From Tulasnella sp. 424 (taxonomy: Eukaryota; Basidiomycota; Agaricomycetes; Cantharellales; Tulasnellaceae), in NCBI GenBank assembly GCA_019633425.1, contig WSUB01000072.1:124001-188000 (forward strand): a stretch of 64,000 nt of DNA, given 5' to 3'. Every line of letters begins with the position of its first letter. Position 1 is the first letter of the stretch. This document shows, in pieces, positions 21,640 through 33,006 of the stretch. Made by a program: the position numbers and the translations under genes. The notes beneath the pieces are model-generated. The model made no database searches and was not told the DNA's origin. It saw only the letters and a program-made list of their open reading frames with translations.

Positions 21640-24367
21640 AGCGGCAAATCAAGTTTAGTCGCCGGCTGCAGATCTTTCATCAACAGGTAACCACATGCCA
21701 GTGCAATGCGCCCAAGCCCATGTACCTGTTACAGGTGAGCTAAAGTGTGCCATGCAAGTGTGGGCGGGCCACCAGACCCGAGGCCACGAGCTCTCACGCC
21801 CTGAAGTTAAAGGACATTGTTCTCGAGAAGACACAGACTCTCGCCCACCAAACCCCATATATGCAAATATTCTGCTCCACGTCAAATCTATAGGCTCCGG
21901 GTAGAAACGTAGGGTATCTGGCAGGAGTTCGGACTACATCAGGTTCTCCAGGAAGCATGTAAAATATGGATCTTCGGGATGGTGGTGGTTCGGTGGATCA
22001 GTCATGATTCTTAAGATGGAATGGCTTTTCAGGGTAAATCTGGTCTCAGGCCTGAAGGGATGCTGTGTGTATTACGCGTACCGTGTCGGAGAAATTCTCC
22101 GATCGCGTTGTCCGCCTCACACGGCAGGCGCGTCTCGTGCTGGACTGCAGTAAACCACCAACACTCCCTCCTGCTCCGCCATCGATTTTTGACCTCTTTA
22201 AGCTCATAACTACAGGCTTATCGTCTCCGATGTCGATAGATCGCGCTCTGGAAATGCACGCCAGCCTCCGAGTGTGGCTGACGTTCCGATTCAACCATCG
22301 ACGTTCCTAGCATACCCTTCCCGTCCAGTATATCAGCCAGTACAACTTATAGGAAGCGCTCTATTCATCTGCTACGCGAATTTTAAGTTGCCCCTTCGTG
22401 TTTCCTGACCGACAACCGCTATCACACTTCACCGCTCCCATTCGCCCCGCCCGTTTCAATCCCAACTGCCGCAACACAGATCAACACGCAACATCTCTGG
22501 CTTTCCAAGACTTTGCAGGAGGAACAGCTGTCTTCCACCGTGTTTCGCCGCCATCTTTTGTGTGGACGCCGTCATCTCCCTCTGAACACCACTGGCAACC
22601 TCCCGACGCGCCTTCCAACGCGCCCGATATCGCTCTTTCCAACAAGGCAGTAGGAACTTCTGCGTAAGTCCAAGCTTTTATGAAAGCGCGCTCCAGTGAC
22701 GAGTTTCGGAGGAAAGGAGGATGCGCTTTGGGGTGACATCGGTTGCCCATAACGAAGCAGCCCGACAAACACAGATGGTGAAGGACTGGGGCACACTCGG
22801 CCATCCCTTCTAGGCAGCCAACTCCTAGTATTGCTGGCTCTTGATTGGTATTGATGACTCTTTCGTAGCGGTCTCGTCCCCGATCCATGCAGCTCCTCGA
22901 TCTTCCGGGCTTCGTTTCGTGATCGACGTCCCATTGTTTGGTTCAGCTCGGAGGTTGCAGTGCACGTCATAGCTGCCGCGGAGATCACCGTAGAATCACG
23001 TGGCGGGGAGCGTTGCTGAGGAAGTCGAAGGTGAGTGGAAATGGTGCATCGTTGGAAAGGGTGATCGGCGATGGTACTTGTGACGTCGCAGAGCGGAATG
23101 TTGGCTGATATATTATGTGCTGATAGGAAGGACGCGATATATCTACGTTGCCTGATCGAGAAGCTTGCAGCGAATGGCATGGGGAGAGGTCCGCGTCGCC
23201 CATACCCGTCCAGACCGAAGCAATGCACCAGTTACATTTAGAATTCGATCTGTTTCCGTGAGGCGCCTAGCGACAGCAAATAGAAATGTGTACTCACCGG
23301 CATAGCAGGGCGAATGCAAAGGCAGAGGAGTGCTCGCTGGGTTGAGAGCGAGTTTGACATCGACGTTGACTGGGCGCTTGAGTTCCTTTCGCGCTCGTCT
23401 ATACTTCGAAGAACATTCTCCTCGAGCGAGATCATGGAAGGGAGCAGGTGTGACCGCGCATGCATCTCTAGCAGCTGCCACCGGGGAGGGCTTGTCTTCT
23501 GTTTAGCGATGAAGGTGTAGGCGGTCAGTGTCGGTTCGAGGGGCGGTGTAGGACGTAGACGAGACATGTCGTCTAAAACATAACTATTAGTGCGGGCAGG
23601 AAATCTGACAGCGGGATCGCCTAACCTCATGCGAGGAGGACACCAGGCGGCTGAGGTTCCCCGATCCCACTGACTGCTGAGGTCGACGGGAATCCGATGG
23701 ACCTTGGTAGGAGGCTGGCGTGAAGGGTACAGCCCGCAGAGAAACGGCCCGAGAGTACGGTTTCGCTTCGCTCTTGGCGCATGATCGAGTGATGTCGCAT
23801 TCCTTTGGTCGATTCAAGAGTCGAGCTGACTTTAGGTTGAGGCTGAGATGAATGACGGGTAGATGGTCCTGCTCGCTGGCAGGGTGGTCCTTGTCAAACG
23901 AACGGTATGCTCTGGACGGGTAAGGAGGACTGTCCAATAAATGGACAAGGGATGGGGAGTTGGTACAGCGGGCGGTAAATGCTATCGGGTGCAACATATA
24001 AGAGAGGAATGTCAGTCGAAATGCAGATGGGTGGAGGGCTTCCCCTTTTCACGGAAAGAGGTTCGAATAGAGCTCACCTTATTCAACCCATTCTCAACGT
24101 TCTGCTAAGCAAAGACTGGCTTTTACTACGGTAGAGGAAGAGAGGGATTGAGGTGGAGGAAGGATCGTAGAAGCGTTGACTGGTGGCGGAGAGAGAGAGA
24201 CTCGCGTGCAAAGTGGATCAGGACCGTCGAAACGCCAACAAATCTCGCTTTCGACAGATTTAGGCCCCCAATTTATCACCCGTCGTGTACAGCAAAAAAG
24301 TGAAATAGGAAATAATGGTACTAGTACAGATGATAAGCAACTTAAACCAAGAAAAGATCAGATTGCC
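21640..24367. other. Conserved unit interior (unit 2)
   Basis: Counterpart of 12.6-15.56 kb. Block C is least damaged here: an open frame of 112 codons on the minus strand (23481-23143) contains RRARKELKRPVNVDVKLALN, then STPLPLHSPCYAGEYTFLFA and ARRLTETDRILNVTGALL. A short plus-strand frame (22065-22310, FSDRVVRLTRQAR) is shared with unit 1 only. No gene can be called with confidence. Confidence 0.45.
23143..23481 (-). CDS. Block C hypothetical protein exon, unit 2
   Basis: A 112-codon frame whose central part (VNVDVKLALNPASTPLPLHS, then GEYTFLFAVARRLTETD) has counterparts in unit 0 (9994-10119), unit 1 (about 14425-14560, with stops) and unit 3 (about 30400-30560, frameshifted). A branch-point-like CTAAACAG precedes it, consistent with an internal exon. 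No known domain; the start and partner exons are unknown. Confidence 0.3.
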   Translation of the reverse strand: MAAARDACAVTPAPFHDLARGECSSKYRRARKELKRPVNVDVKLALNPASTPLPLHSPCYAGEYTFLFAVARRLTETDRILNVTGALLRSGRVWATRTSPHAIRCKLLDQAT

Positions 24368-25136
24368 CTACACAGCCGCTGTAGCTGGAACAGGCATTGA
24401 GACGGGAGCAATATGGAGGTATGGTGGGCTAAATGCAAATGTCGGCTGCAGATTATACTGAGCCGGCTGGCCGTACCAATTCCAAGACTGAGAGGATGGC
24501 TCTGCATAGTGGAGAGTTTGCTGAGGTGGCCATACGTTGCCGGGCTCGAGCTGCTGTTGAAAAGTAGAAGGAGTGGCGGGCACCTGGTCTGGCGAGGGGC
24601 TGGGATCAAGTCCAGACTCGTCGCTGGAAGACTGCCTTGGTGATCCCGGCTTGAGCGGAAGCGTCACTACTGGGTGCTCTGCGAAATCTTGGTGACGGCG
24701 CCGCATGTGTTGCTTGACACAGTCCTTGCGGCTACTCCTGCGGACGAGCAATGAGGGCGGGTTACAAGCTGGGTCGGTGGCTAGCGTACTGATAGCGGCA
24801 ACCCCGAAGCGGACAACAAAATGATCGTGAATGACCAGCACGACATCTTGATCGTCCCGCTGGGTCTAAGAAACGCTTCCCGCATTCACATACGTGCCAT
24901 TCGTCTTGCTGGTGCCTTAAGTGCGAGAGATCAGCCAAGTTAGTTTACAAACTGGCCAAACCAAAAAAAAAAAAAAAGAGGTTGCCCCACTGTGAGTTAA
25001 CATGTCGACGGAGTCCAGCAGGGCTCTGTAGGAGTCGTAAACCATCATATCAATGATTCAGATGGAAGGCGAGGTATGGATAGCAAGCGAGGAGACCTAC
25101 AGCGAGAGTTTTGCCGCATTTGACACACAAGGGCAT
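24368..25136 (-). CDS. Three-finger C2H2-like zinc-finger protein, copy 2
   Basis: Exons 25136-25101, 25025-24991, 24915-24790 and 24737-24368 give 188 residues, nearly the same as copy 1 (start MPLCVKCGKTLA). All twelve metal ligands are kept. Intron 2 carries a run of 15 A on the plus strand (24963-24977), a lengthened polypyrimidine tract in the transcript. The tail keeps DPSPSPDQVPATPSTFQQQL and the WNWYGQPAQYN aromatic block. It sits 1.2 kb downstream of F-box copy 2 on the same strand. Confidence 0.82.
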
Positions 25137-25179
25137 CACGATATGAAGCGTTGACCGAGCTTCTTTGAAAAGAGGGCGC

Positions 25180-25372
25180 TTGTCGGAGTATCAAAAATGG
25201 GAAGCGATGGGAGTTTTCTGTTGGTTGCTCCTTAGAGATAAGATGGTGAGCAGGAGAGACAGAACCGAAAGACGTAGAAGGGAGAGGGGATTTTGTAAGC
25301 GTTTGTCACGTTATATTATGGCCGCTGATTCGGTTCGGATGTCCCCATCTTTGGAGATTCACATCTTGTGAT
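25180..25372 (-). promoter_or_regulatory. Conserved upstream elements, zinc-finger copy 2
   Basis: Proximal element at 25180-25197 (TTTTTGATACTCCGACAA on the gene strand) and distal element at 25336-25372, at the same spacing from the start as in copy 1. Confidence 0.5.
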
Positions 25373-26334
25373 AAGAGCAACACGGCACAACCCTGTCGAG
25401 CGATCTCGTCCAGAAGATCGTTTCGAAGACAAGGTTGCCGTTTCGAGGACACACAACTTCACCAGAAGCACCCCCATCAACACTTTCTGTTACCCCGCTA
25501 GGATTATTTAGCACTAAATTTGGGTCATGATAGAAGGGACCCTTTGCGAGTTTCAATATCGGGATCACTTTGAAATGCGGTTGTGAGCTGCCTAGCAAAC
25601 GCGGACAAACGAAAATGTGCCACCCGGCATTTTCATCGTCAGGCTCCCTACCCGAAGAGCTGGATCAGCACCCTACCCATCGTCTTTAAGCTTTCGTCTC
25701 GCTTATTCTCGGCCCCTCACTGGACGTCGAACTTTTCCTTGAATTCGACGTTCACTCTGAGGTAACCGACGTCCGTCAAGGCGGGTATCATTTTTATCAG
25801 GAATAGAAGAAATATCCCGCCTCGGTGCATTATTGATCAAGAGCCGGTATCCCGTCATCCGTCTTCGCTGCAAACTCCGCGAAATATACTCAATCCTACC
25901 AAAGCGAACGTTCGTACTCACCGGCGATAACAACGGTCTTGATATACACCTCGCTGCCTGTCGTATTCTTCCTCGTTTCATCTGCTTAAACCACCCGGCC
26001 TATTTCGGGCAAACTGACGTGGATCTGCTACCTTCGGGCGAAGCGTGGCTCGATTAGTGGTGGCTTCCTCTCAGCTTCGACCCTCGCAAACCCAATGACC
26101 CTCTGGTTCGAGCTACTGGACGACCTTGGACGGTTTCGGCGCTTTCCACTCAATCACTACCCCTTTGAGCGGCCATTAATGGAATCGAGCTTCGTCTTTT
26201 CCTTCCCTCTCGGTGATTTCCAGTATCGTTCAGTCGTCCGGCAATTCATTGGAGAGCTCGCTAAGGACTGCACAGTCGACATAGTCAATTCCTATTTCCA
26301 GCGCACTGCTACATATACGTATCTATTTCCAACG

Positions 26335-28276
26335 TCATATAGGGTTCTCGGAATCAGGATCTCCTTCCAATCCACTCGGGTCCCCAGATTCGTCATCATC
26401 GTCTAACTGGAAAGGCTGTCGGGGCGGTGGCCAGTCCGAAGCTGAATGGACCGAAGAGGCGTCGTGCATCGGAGGAGACTCTTCAAGGAACTTAACGACT
26501 TTGATGCCTGGTATGGCTTCTATCTCGTCGATGTACGCCTCTGTATACACTCCTGTTCCATCTGCCAGGACAATCGTAAGTGCTGCCGGCGCTGAGATGC
26601 CCGCCTCCGAGGTAATGGGAGCATTCGAGCTAAACCTCGTTGTCATTGATGCGATGAGATCTTTTCCTTTGAAGGAGAGGTAGGAAAGCCGCAAGGTTTG
26701 GAGTGCTGGGAATGGCATCATCTTTGCACCGTTCGGCGAAACGCAGGGTGTTGACAGTTGGAAGAGCTCGTGGGCGATGGTCCGTTGGGATCCAGAGCTG
26801 CCATCAATGGCGAGTTTAGTTACCGACTCCCATTGTTGGAAATAGATGATGTCTTCTAGTGATGACTCGCCGCCGGGGTACTCGAAGCTCAGTCGCAAGT
26901 CCAGAGTTCGCCCCGACTCTTCTCCCAGCTGCTCCGTCATCCATCTCTTTGCGATACTCCTCGGAAGCGCCTCTAATCTGATGGAGAAACTGGGACTTGA
27001 GCAAGAGTCCTTAGACACTTTGAGTTGGAACTCGCTTTCCCCGAACAATGCCTCCACGACGACAGGATGGGGAGTCGACTGTTCGGAGGCTGTACGGGCG
27101 GTCTTGATCACTTGCATGGGAGGGAGTATCAGGCGTACGAGCTCCTCAGGACTGACGCCCGACCCATCCTGCAGCCATGAACTTACCTCGAACTTGCTAC
27201 ATGCAGGGACCCGAATACGCTGAAGGATGCGCGCAAGAGCCACGTCCCGCCCTTCAAGGCCAGTCCACGGATCCATTTCCTGTTGAACCTCCATCCATTT
27301 CAGCTCCTTGAGACTCTCCAGGTCGATTGGAGAAGGGAGGGGATGAGGGGGAGTGTATGGGGCTATTATAGCGTAATGAAGTCGGAAGACCTCAAGGCAA
27401 GGGTTTCCAGAGAGGATGTCGAAAATCGTTCCCATGGTGAGCGCATAGTGGTCTTCAATCTCTAGCACCCGAAGTCGCGTGAAGTGGCCATAGCTCCAAT
27501 CTATGTTCTGCCACTGCACCGCTCGCAGCACCTCCAAATTCGCCAACGCTCCTCCAAAGAGCTTGTCGAGACCTGCTTCTACCCTAACATTCCCGGTTAC
27601 CGTAGATAGGAGCAGGTTTTTAAGCGAAGGGGTTGGAAGGTAGAAATACTTTTGAATGACTCCGCCTTCTGGCTCGTGTATCGCCACGGATTCCCAACGA
27701 TGGTGGTGGGCGAATGCTTTGTCCCAGAACGCTAATTCACGTCGATACGCATGCGACCCGATATATCTCAAGTGAAGAGGGAGGTTGAGAGACCTTTCGA
27801 GTGCCTCTGATACGAAGTCGGCGTGGTCCTTGGAGGATATGTGTGCCCAGAATAGAGGGGAGCGGCCAATCAGATCGCGCCACCACCAGGAGACTGCACG
27901 TAACGTTGAGATCCTCTGGACGTAGCGACTTCTCCGCAGGCCAGTCGTGGTGAAGAGCAGGAGATGGAATATGAGGTGGAGCAGCTCGTCCGGAAGTTTA
28001 TGAATGGGGAGAAGGGCGTTTCGCTGGCGAATGTGTTTAACTTCGGTTTGGCGGACAAGGTTGTCGAAAGTGGCCTTGAAGCTGTCGAAACGCTTCATCA
28101 AGGCGTCTACTTCTTCGAACCCGCTTCGTGACCTGCAGCAATGATTAGGTAAAGTACGCAATCACATTTCCAGCACAGTGTTCTCACCCAGCGTTGAGCA
28201 GGTCATCATCGAGTCGTCGAAAGGCCTCCCAAAACTCGGCTGCGCATTGCTGGGCCGATTGTTTGAGATCTTGCAT
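26335..28276 (-). CDS. F-box/LRR-like protein, copy 2
   Basis: Probable substrate adaptor of an SCF ubiquitin ligase. Exon 1 (28276-28188) and exon 2 (28132-26335) give 628 residues. The F-box-like domain spans about residues 71-126 (KLPDELLHLIFHLLL ... ISTLRAVSWWWRDLI ... PLFWAHI). The rest has irregular Leu-rich repeats (LRVLEIEDHYALTMG, LEVFRLHY, LESLKELKW, PALQTLRLSYLSF) typical of large agaricomycete F-box families. The C-terminus is strongly acidic (LDDDDESGDPSGLEGD). Unbroken; used as reference for copy 1. The bound substrate is unknown. Confidence 0.82.
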
Positions 28277-28515
28277 TGCACTGTAGTTCGCTGAGGGCAA
28301 GCCCTTCGTTGAAATTTCACCCCTTTATAACTTTAAGTATAGCTTGGTCCTATGCACCGGGCTTGTTGCAAAATGCCCGAAAAGTCCTGCCGCCGTTACC
28401 CGTGAAGGAAGTGGTTCGTGGAAGCCGAGACACAAGTTAGAATCGTGCCGATTGCGGCTGTTCGTCTCGTCGGTCGTCCCGTATCTCACGGTTAGTTTCA
28501 CAAAAACCGGCCGTT

Positions 28516-28521
28516 CACGTG
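28516..28521. promoter_or_regulatory. Conserved E-box (CACGTG), unit 2/3 border
   Basis: CACGTGACGTGGCAAC, same context as at 21341. Confidence 0.4.
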
Positions 28522-28839
28522 ACGTGGCAACCCTTCAGCAAGCAAAACATTCACCTATCGGGCCCGGACTATCTTATTTTACTAAAGTGGCTCTTATACA
28601 CCCGTCGGAACTTATATACAGCTCACTTTGACTAACGCGAACCGCTATATTTCATTGTTAAAACCCTCCCCGCACGGATTCCTGCCCTTTACCTGAAAGG
28701 TCGGCAACTAACTCTAGCACCAACAGACATTCTCTCCTGCCTTTCGAGCGCGCGTTAGCTTTCTAATACATCCATTCGCGTGCTCGCAGAGAAATATTCC
28801 GACGACTAGTTGAACGGCAAATCAAGCTTAGTCCCCGGC

Positions 28840-31535
28840 TGCAGATCTTTCATCAACAGGTAGCCACATGCCAGTGCAATGCGGTCAAACCCATGTACCT
28901 GTTACAGGTGAGCTAAAGTGCGCCGTGCAAGTGTGGGCGGGCCACCAGACCTGAGGCCACGAGCTCTCACGCCCTGAAGTTAAAGGACATTGTTCTTGAG
29001 AAGACACAGACTTTCGCCCACCAAACCCCATATATACAAATATTTGACTCCACGTCAACTACGTATCTACGGGATGAAAACTTAGGGTATTTGGCGGGAA
29101 TCCTGGCCACGCCAGGTTCCCCGGGAAGCATGGATTCGTTTCGTCGGGATGGTGGTGGCGAGGTTAACCAGTTATGACTCTCAAGATGCAATGCCTCGAC
29201 AGGGTGGATATGGTCTCAGATCTGTAGGGATGCTGTGTGTAGAATGCATACCGTGTCGGAAAGATTCTCCGATTGTATTGTCCACTTCTCGAGGAGCGTC
29301 TCATGCTGGACTGTTGCGGACCACCAACACTCCCTCCTGCTCCACCATCCTTCCACTTCACGGAGTCTATATTCACCTGGCCCTCGTATATGATGTCGAT
29401 AAATCGCGTTCTGGAAGTCCAAGCTAGGTGAATGTGGTTCAATTTCCCACCGACCCATCGACTTTCTTAATCATACCTCTCCCATCCGGCGAATCAGTTA
29501 ATACCACGTCAAAGAAGCATTACAGCTATTGGATGGGCAACTTTCAAGTATATCTTCGCGTTTCCTGACTGATCACCACTGTCAGACTTTACCGCATCCG
29601 TTCGCCCTCACCCGTTTCAATCCTAACTGCTGACCTCTAAATCAACGAGCAACAATTTCGCACTGGCCAAAGGTTTATAGTATTACCAGCTAGCAACCAT
29701 CGTATTCCACCGCAATCTTTCGCATGAACGTCGCCATCCCCCTACGGAAACCAACGTGATGGCACGGCTCTCATCGCGTTCGATATCGCTCTTTCCATCA
29801 AAGTCCATCGAGTCCTCGGCAACAGACCAAGATTATACGAGTGGGCGCTCCAGAGGCGGGCATCGGTGAAAGGAGGATGGGCTTTGGGGTAGCTTGGATT
29901 GCTCATGGGGGCGGCCCGACGAACGCCGACGATGAACGATCTGAGCACACTCGGATATCCCTTCCAGGTGACCACCTCCTAGTTCTCCTAACTTTCGATT
30001 GGTATTAATGGCTCTCTCGTAGTGGTCTCGTCTCCGCATGCATGCAGCTCCTCCGCGTATCAGGTTTCGTTTCGTCTTGGGCGTCCCACTGTTTGGTTCG
30101 GCTTCGCGGGTAGTGGACGTCGTGGCAGCCGCAGGGATTATATTAGGGGCAAGTGGCGGGGAGTGTTGCTGAGTGAGTCGTAGGTGAGTGAAAATGGTGC
30201 ATCGCTGGGGAGCGTGATCGGCGACGTCGTGGTCTCGGTGATTGTACTTGTAAGGTCGAGAGCGGAGTCTTGAGGATCATCTGTACCAAGAAGAGGCACG
30301 CGAAACATTACATGCCCACACCTAGAAGGGATACAGCGAATGGCATGGAGTTAAGCTACGGGTTACCCATACCTGTCCACATACCGAAGTAGTGTATCAG
30401 TTGCATTTAGAATCCGTGATCTATTTCCATGAAGCGTCTAGCGGCAGCAAACAGAAATGTGTAATCACCGGTAGCAAGACGAATGCAAAGGCAGAGCAGT
30501 GCTCGATGGGATGAGAGCGATCTTGAAATCGAGGTTGACCGAACGCTTGCGTTCTTTTCGAGCTCCTGCATGCTGCGAAGAGTATTCAAGTGGTCGAGCC
30601 TGACCCTGCGATAGAGTGGGTGCAACGACACATGCATCTCTAAATGGCTGCCACGGGGGAAGCTTGTCTTCTGCTTAGCAATGAATATGTAGGCGGTCGT
30701 TGTCGGACGGTGGAGGACGTAGACGAGGCTTGTAATCTAAAGCATGGCGTTAGTACAGGCAGGCAATCTTATGGTAGACTTAATTTCATGCAAGAAGGGC
30801 GCCGGGCAGCTGAAGCTCCCCGAATTCACTTACTGATGTGGTCGAAGGCAAACCGATGGACGTTGGCGGGAGGACTGGCGTGAAGGGTAGTACAGTGTAT
30901 AGAGAAACGGCCTAGAGTACGGCTTCATTTCGCCTGCGGTGTACAATCGAGTGATATCGCACTCGTATGATTGATTCAGGAGTTGGGATGGCTGTAGGGC
31001 GAGGCTCGGACGAATGATGGGTCGATGGTCCTGCTGGCTGGCATGGTCCGTGTCGAACGAGCGGTGTAATATGGACGAGTAAAAAGAGCTCTCCAGGCAT
31101 GAATAGCGGATGAGGATGTGGCGCAAAGGACGGAACTGTTATTGGGTACAGCATATCAGAGGGGCATGTCAGTCGAGATAGAGATGGCTGGAGGGCTTCC
31201 CCTTTTCACGGAAAGCAGGTTTGAATAGACCGCACCTTATTCAACTCATTCTCAACACTCTGTTCGATAAAGCCTAACGGTTATTGCGGTTGAGCAAGAG
31301 AGAAAGGGGCTCAGGTGGACGAAGGATGGAGGAAGGGCTGTTTACTGGTGGTGGGGAGAGGGGGAGAGAGACTGGCGTGCAAAGTGGGGCAGGACCGTCG
31401 AAACGCCAACAAATCTGACTTTCGGCATATTTGGGCCTCCAATTCATCGTCCACAGTTCACAGCAGAAAAATAAAATAGGAAATAATGGCACTAATACAG
31501 ATGATAAGGAACTTAAAGCAAGAGGATCAGTTCGC
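28840..31535. other. Conserved unit interior (unit 3), degenerate
   Basis: Collinear with 12.79-15.56 and 21.65-24.37 kb but with many small indels. Block C (about 30400-30560) needs two frames to read: CLCIRLATGDYTFLFAAARR is shifted relative to the upstream ERKRSVNLDFKIAL frame. No intact gene is supported. Confidence 0.45.
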
Positions 31536-32281
31536 CTACACAGGCGCGGTCGCCAGCACGGGCATTGAGACGGAAGCAATATGGAGGGGTGGTGGGCCAA
31601 ATGCAAATGTCGGGAGTAGATTATACTGACCCGGTTGGCCGTACCAATTCCAAGACTGAGGGGACACTTCTGCGTAGTAGAGAGTTTGTTGAGATGGCCA
31701 TAGGGTGCCGGGATCAAGCTGCTGTTGAAGGGTAGAAGGAGTGGAGGGCACCTGGTCTGGTGAGGGGCTCGGATCAAGTCCAAGCTCGTCGCTAGAAGAC
31801 TGGCTCGGCGATCCCAACCTGGGCGGAAGCGTCATTACTGGGTGCTCTGCGAAATCTTGGTGTCGGCGCCGCATGTGTTGCTTGACACAGTCCTTGCGAT
31901 TACTCCTATAGGCGAACAGTAAGGACGAATTACAAGTCGGGGTCGGTGGCCAGCGTACCGGTAGCGGCAACCCCGAAGTGGGCAACCAAACGATCTCGAA
32001 TGACCAGCACGGCATCTCGATCGTCCCGCTGGGTCTAAGAAACGCTTTCCGCATTCGCACTCATGCCATTGACTGTGTCGATGCCTTAAGTGCGAGAGGT
32101 CAGTGATTGGTTTACGAACTGGTAAAATGCAGTCGCCTCACTGTGAGTTGACATGTCGACGAAGACCAGCGGGACTCTGTAAAGATTTTACGCCAGGATA
32201 TCAGCGATGGAGAGCGAGGCATGGATAGCAAGTGAGGGGACCTACAGCAAGAGTCTTGCCGCATTCGAGACACAAGGACAT
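31536..32281 (-). CDS. Three-finger C2H2-like zinc-finger protein, copy 3
   Basis: Exons 32281-32246, 32176-32142, 32084-31959 and 31905-31536 give 188 residues with all ligands of the three fingers (start MSLCLECGKTLA; third finger GCPLRGCRYRSNRKDCVKQH). The tail is conserved with copies 1 and 2 (DPSPSPDQVPSTPSTLQQQL) and ends in VLATAPV. Its unit interior is decayed while this frame is clean, which suggests selection on the gene. Confidence 0.82.
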
Positions 32282-32326
32282 CACGATATAAACTGTCAAC
32301 AGAAGTTCCTGCTGAGAAGATGGCGC

Positions 32327-32504
32327 TTGTCGAAGTATCAAGAATGGAAGGGACGGGATGGGATTTCTCCAACTGGCCGTTAGAGATAAGATGACGAGGA
32401 GGAGAAAAAGAACCGAACGAGGTGAGGGGGGGATTTTGTAAGCGTTTGTCACCCCACTCTATGGGTTCGGATGTCACCGTCTTCGGAACTTCACACCCTG
32501 TGAT
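32327..32504 (-). promoter_or_regulatory. Conserved upstream elements, zinc-finger copy 3
   Basis: Proximal element at 32327-32344 with two changes from TTTTTGATACTCCGACAA; distal element at 32468-32504. Confidence 0.45.
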
Positions 32505-32830
32505 AAGAGTTAATTTGGCGTAACGCGACACAACCCTGTCGAGCAAATTCTCTCAGAAACTCGCTTCCTGAAGACAAGGTGGCCGTTTACGTTTCGGGGA
32601 CAGATTTACAGCTTTACTCGAGACATCCTCATCAGCATTCTCTGGTACCGCCGCTAGGATTATCACTACATTCAGTCTCGAGAGAAGGATCCCCTTGTGA
32701 ATTCGGGATCACTTTGGCATGTCGTTGTGAGCTGCCTGGCAAACGCGGACAAACGAACATGTGCCACCGGTAATTTTCGTTAGGCTCACGGATGTAAGCC
32801 CCATGCATGGGTTCGGTGGACGGATTTTCT

Positions 32831-32931
32831 ATGCATTGTGGGGGGTTATGCATAATCAGAGAGGGATTTTAGTGCGACCCATGGATTTGGTGGACTGAAA
32901 TGCCATGCATTGCGGGGGGTTATCCATTCAA
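32831..32931. repeat. Short diverged direct repeat
   Basis: ATGCATTGTGGGGGGTTATG (about 32832) and ATGCATTGCGGGGGGTTATC (about 32907) lie about 75 bp apart, with a further CCATGCATGGG palindrome just upstream, between zinc-finger copy 3 and F-box copy 3. Origin unknown. Confidence 0.4.
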
Positions 32932-33006
32932 TTATGTGTATGCATTATCGGGAGTCCGACTGTACATGATCGATTCTTATTCTAGCACACCTCTACGTAT
33001 TTATTC

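Larger units (their letters stand above)
21272..28440 (+). repeat. Module array, unit 2
   Basis: Same order as unit 1 without its insertions; both genes are intact here. The E-box lies at 21341. The interior from about 21655 to 24360 is very similar to 12790-15560. Confidence 0.8.

Noticed and set aside
24963..24977. Run of 15 A as a possible retroelement tail
   Set aside because: It lies in intron 2 of zinc-finger copy 2, where copies 1 and 3 have shorter runs. Slippage in a polypyrimidine tract explains it.
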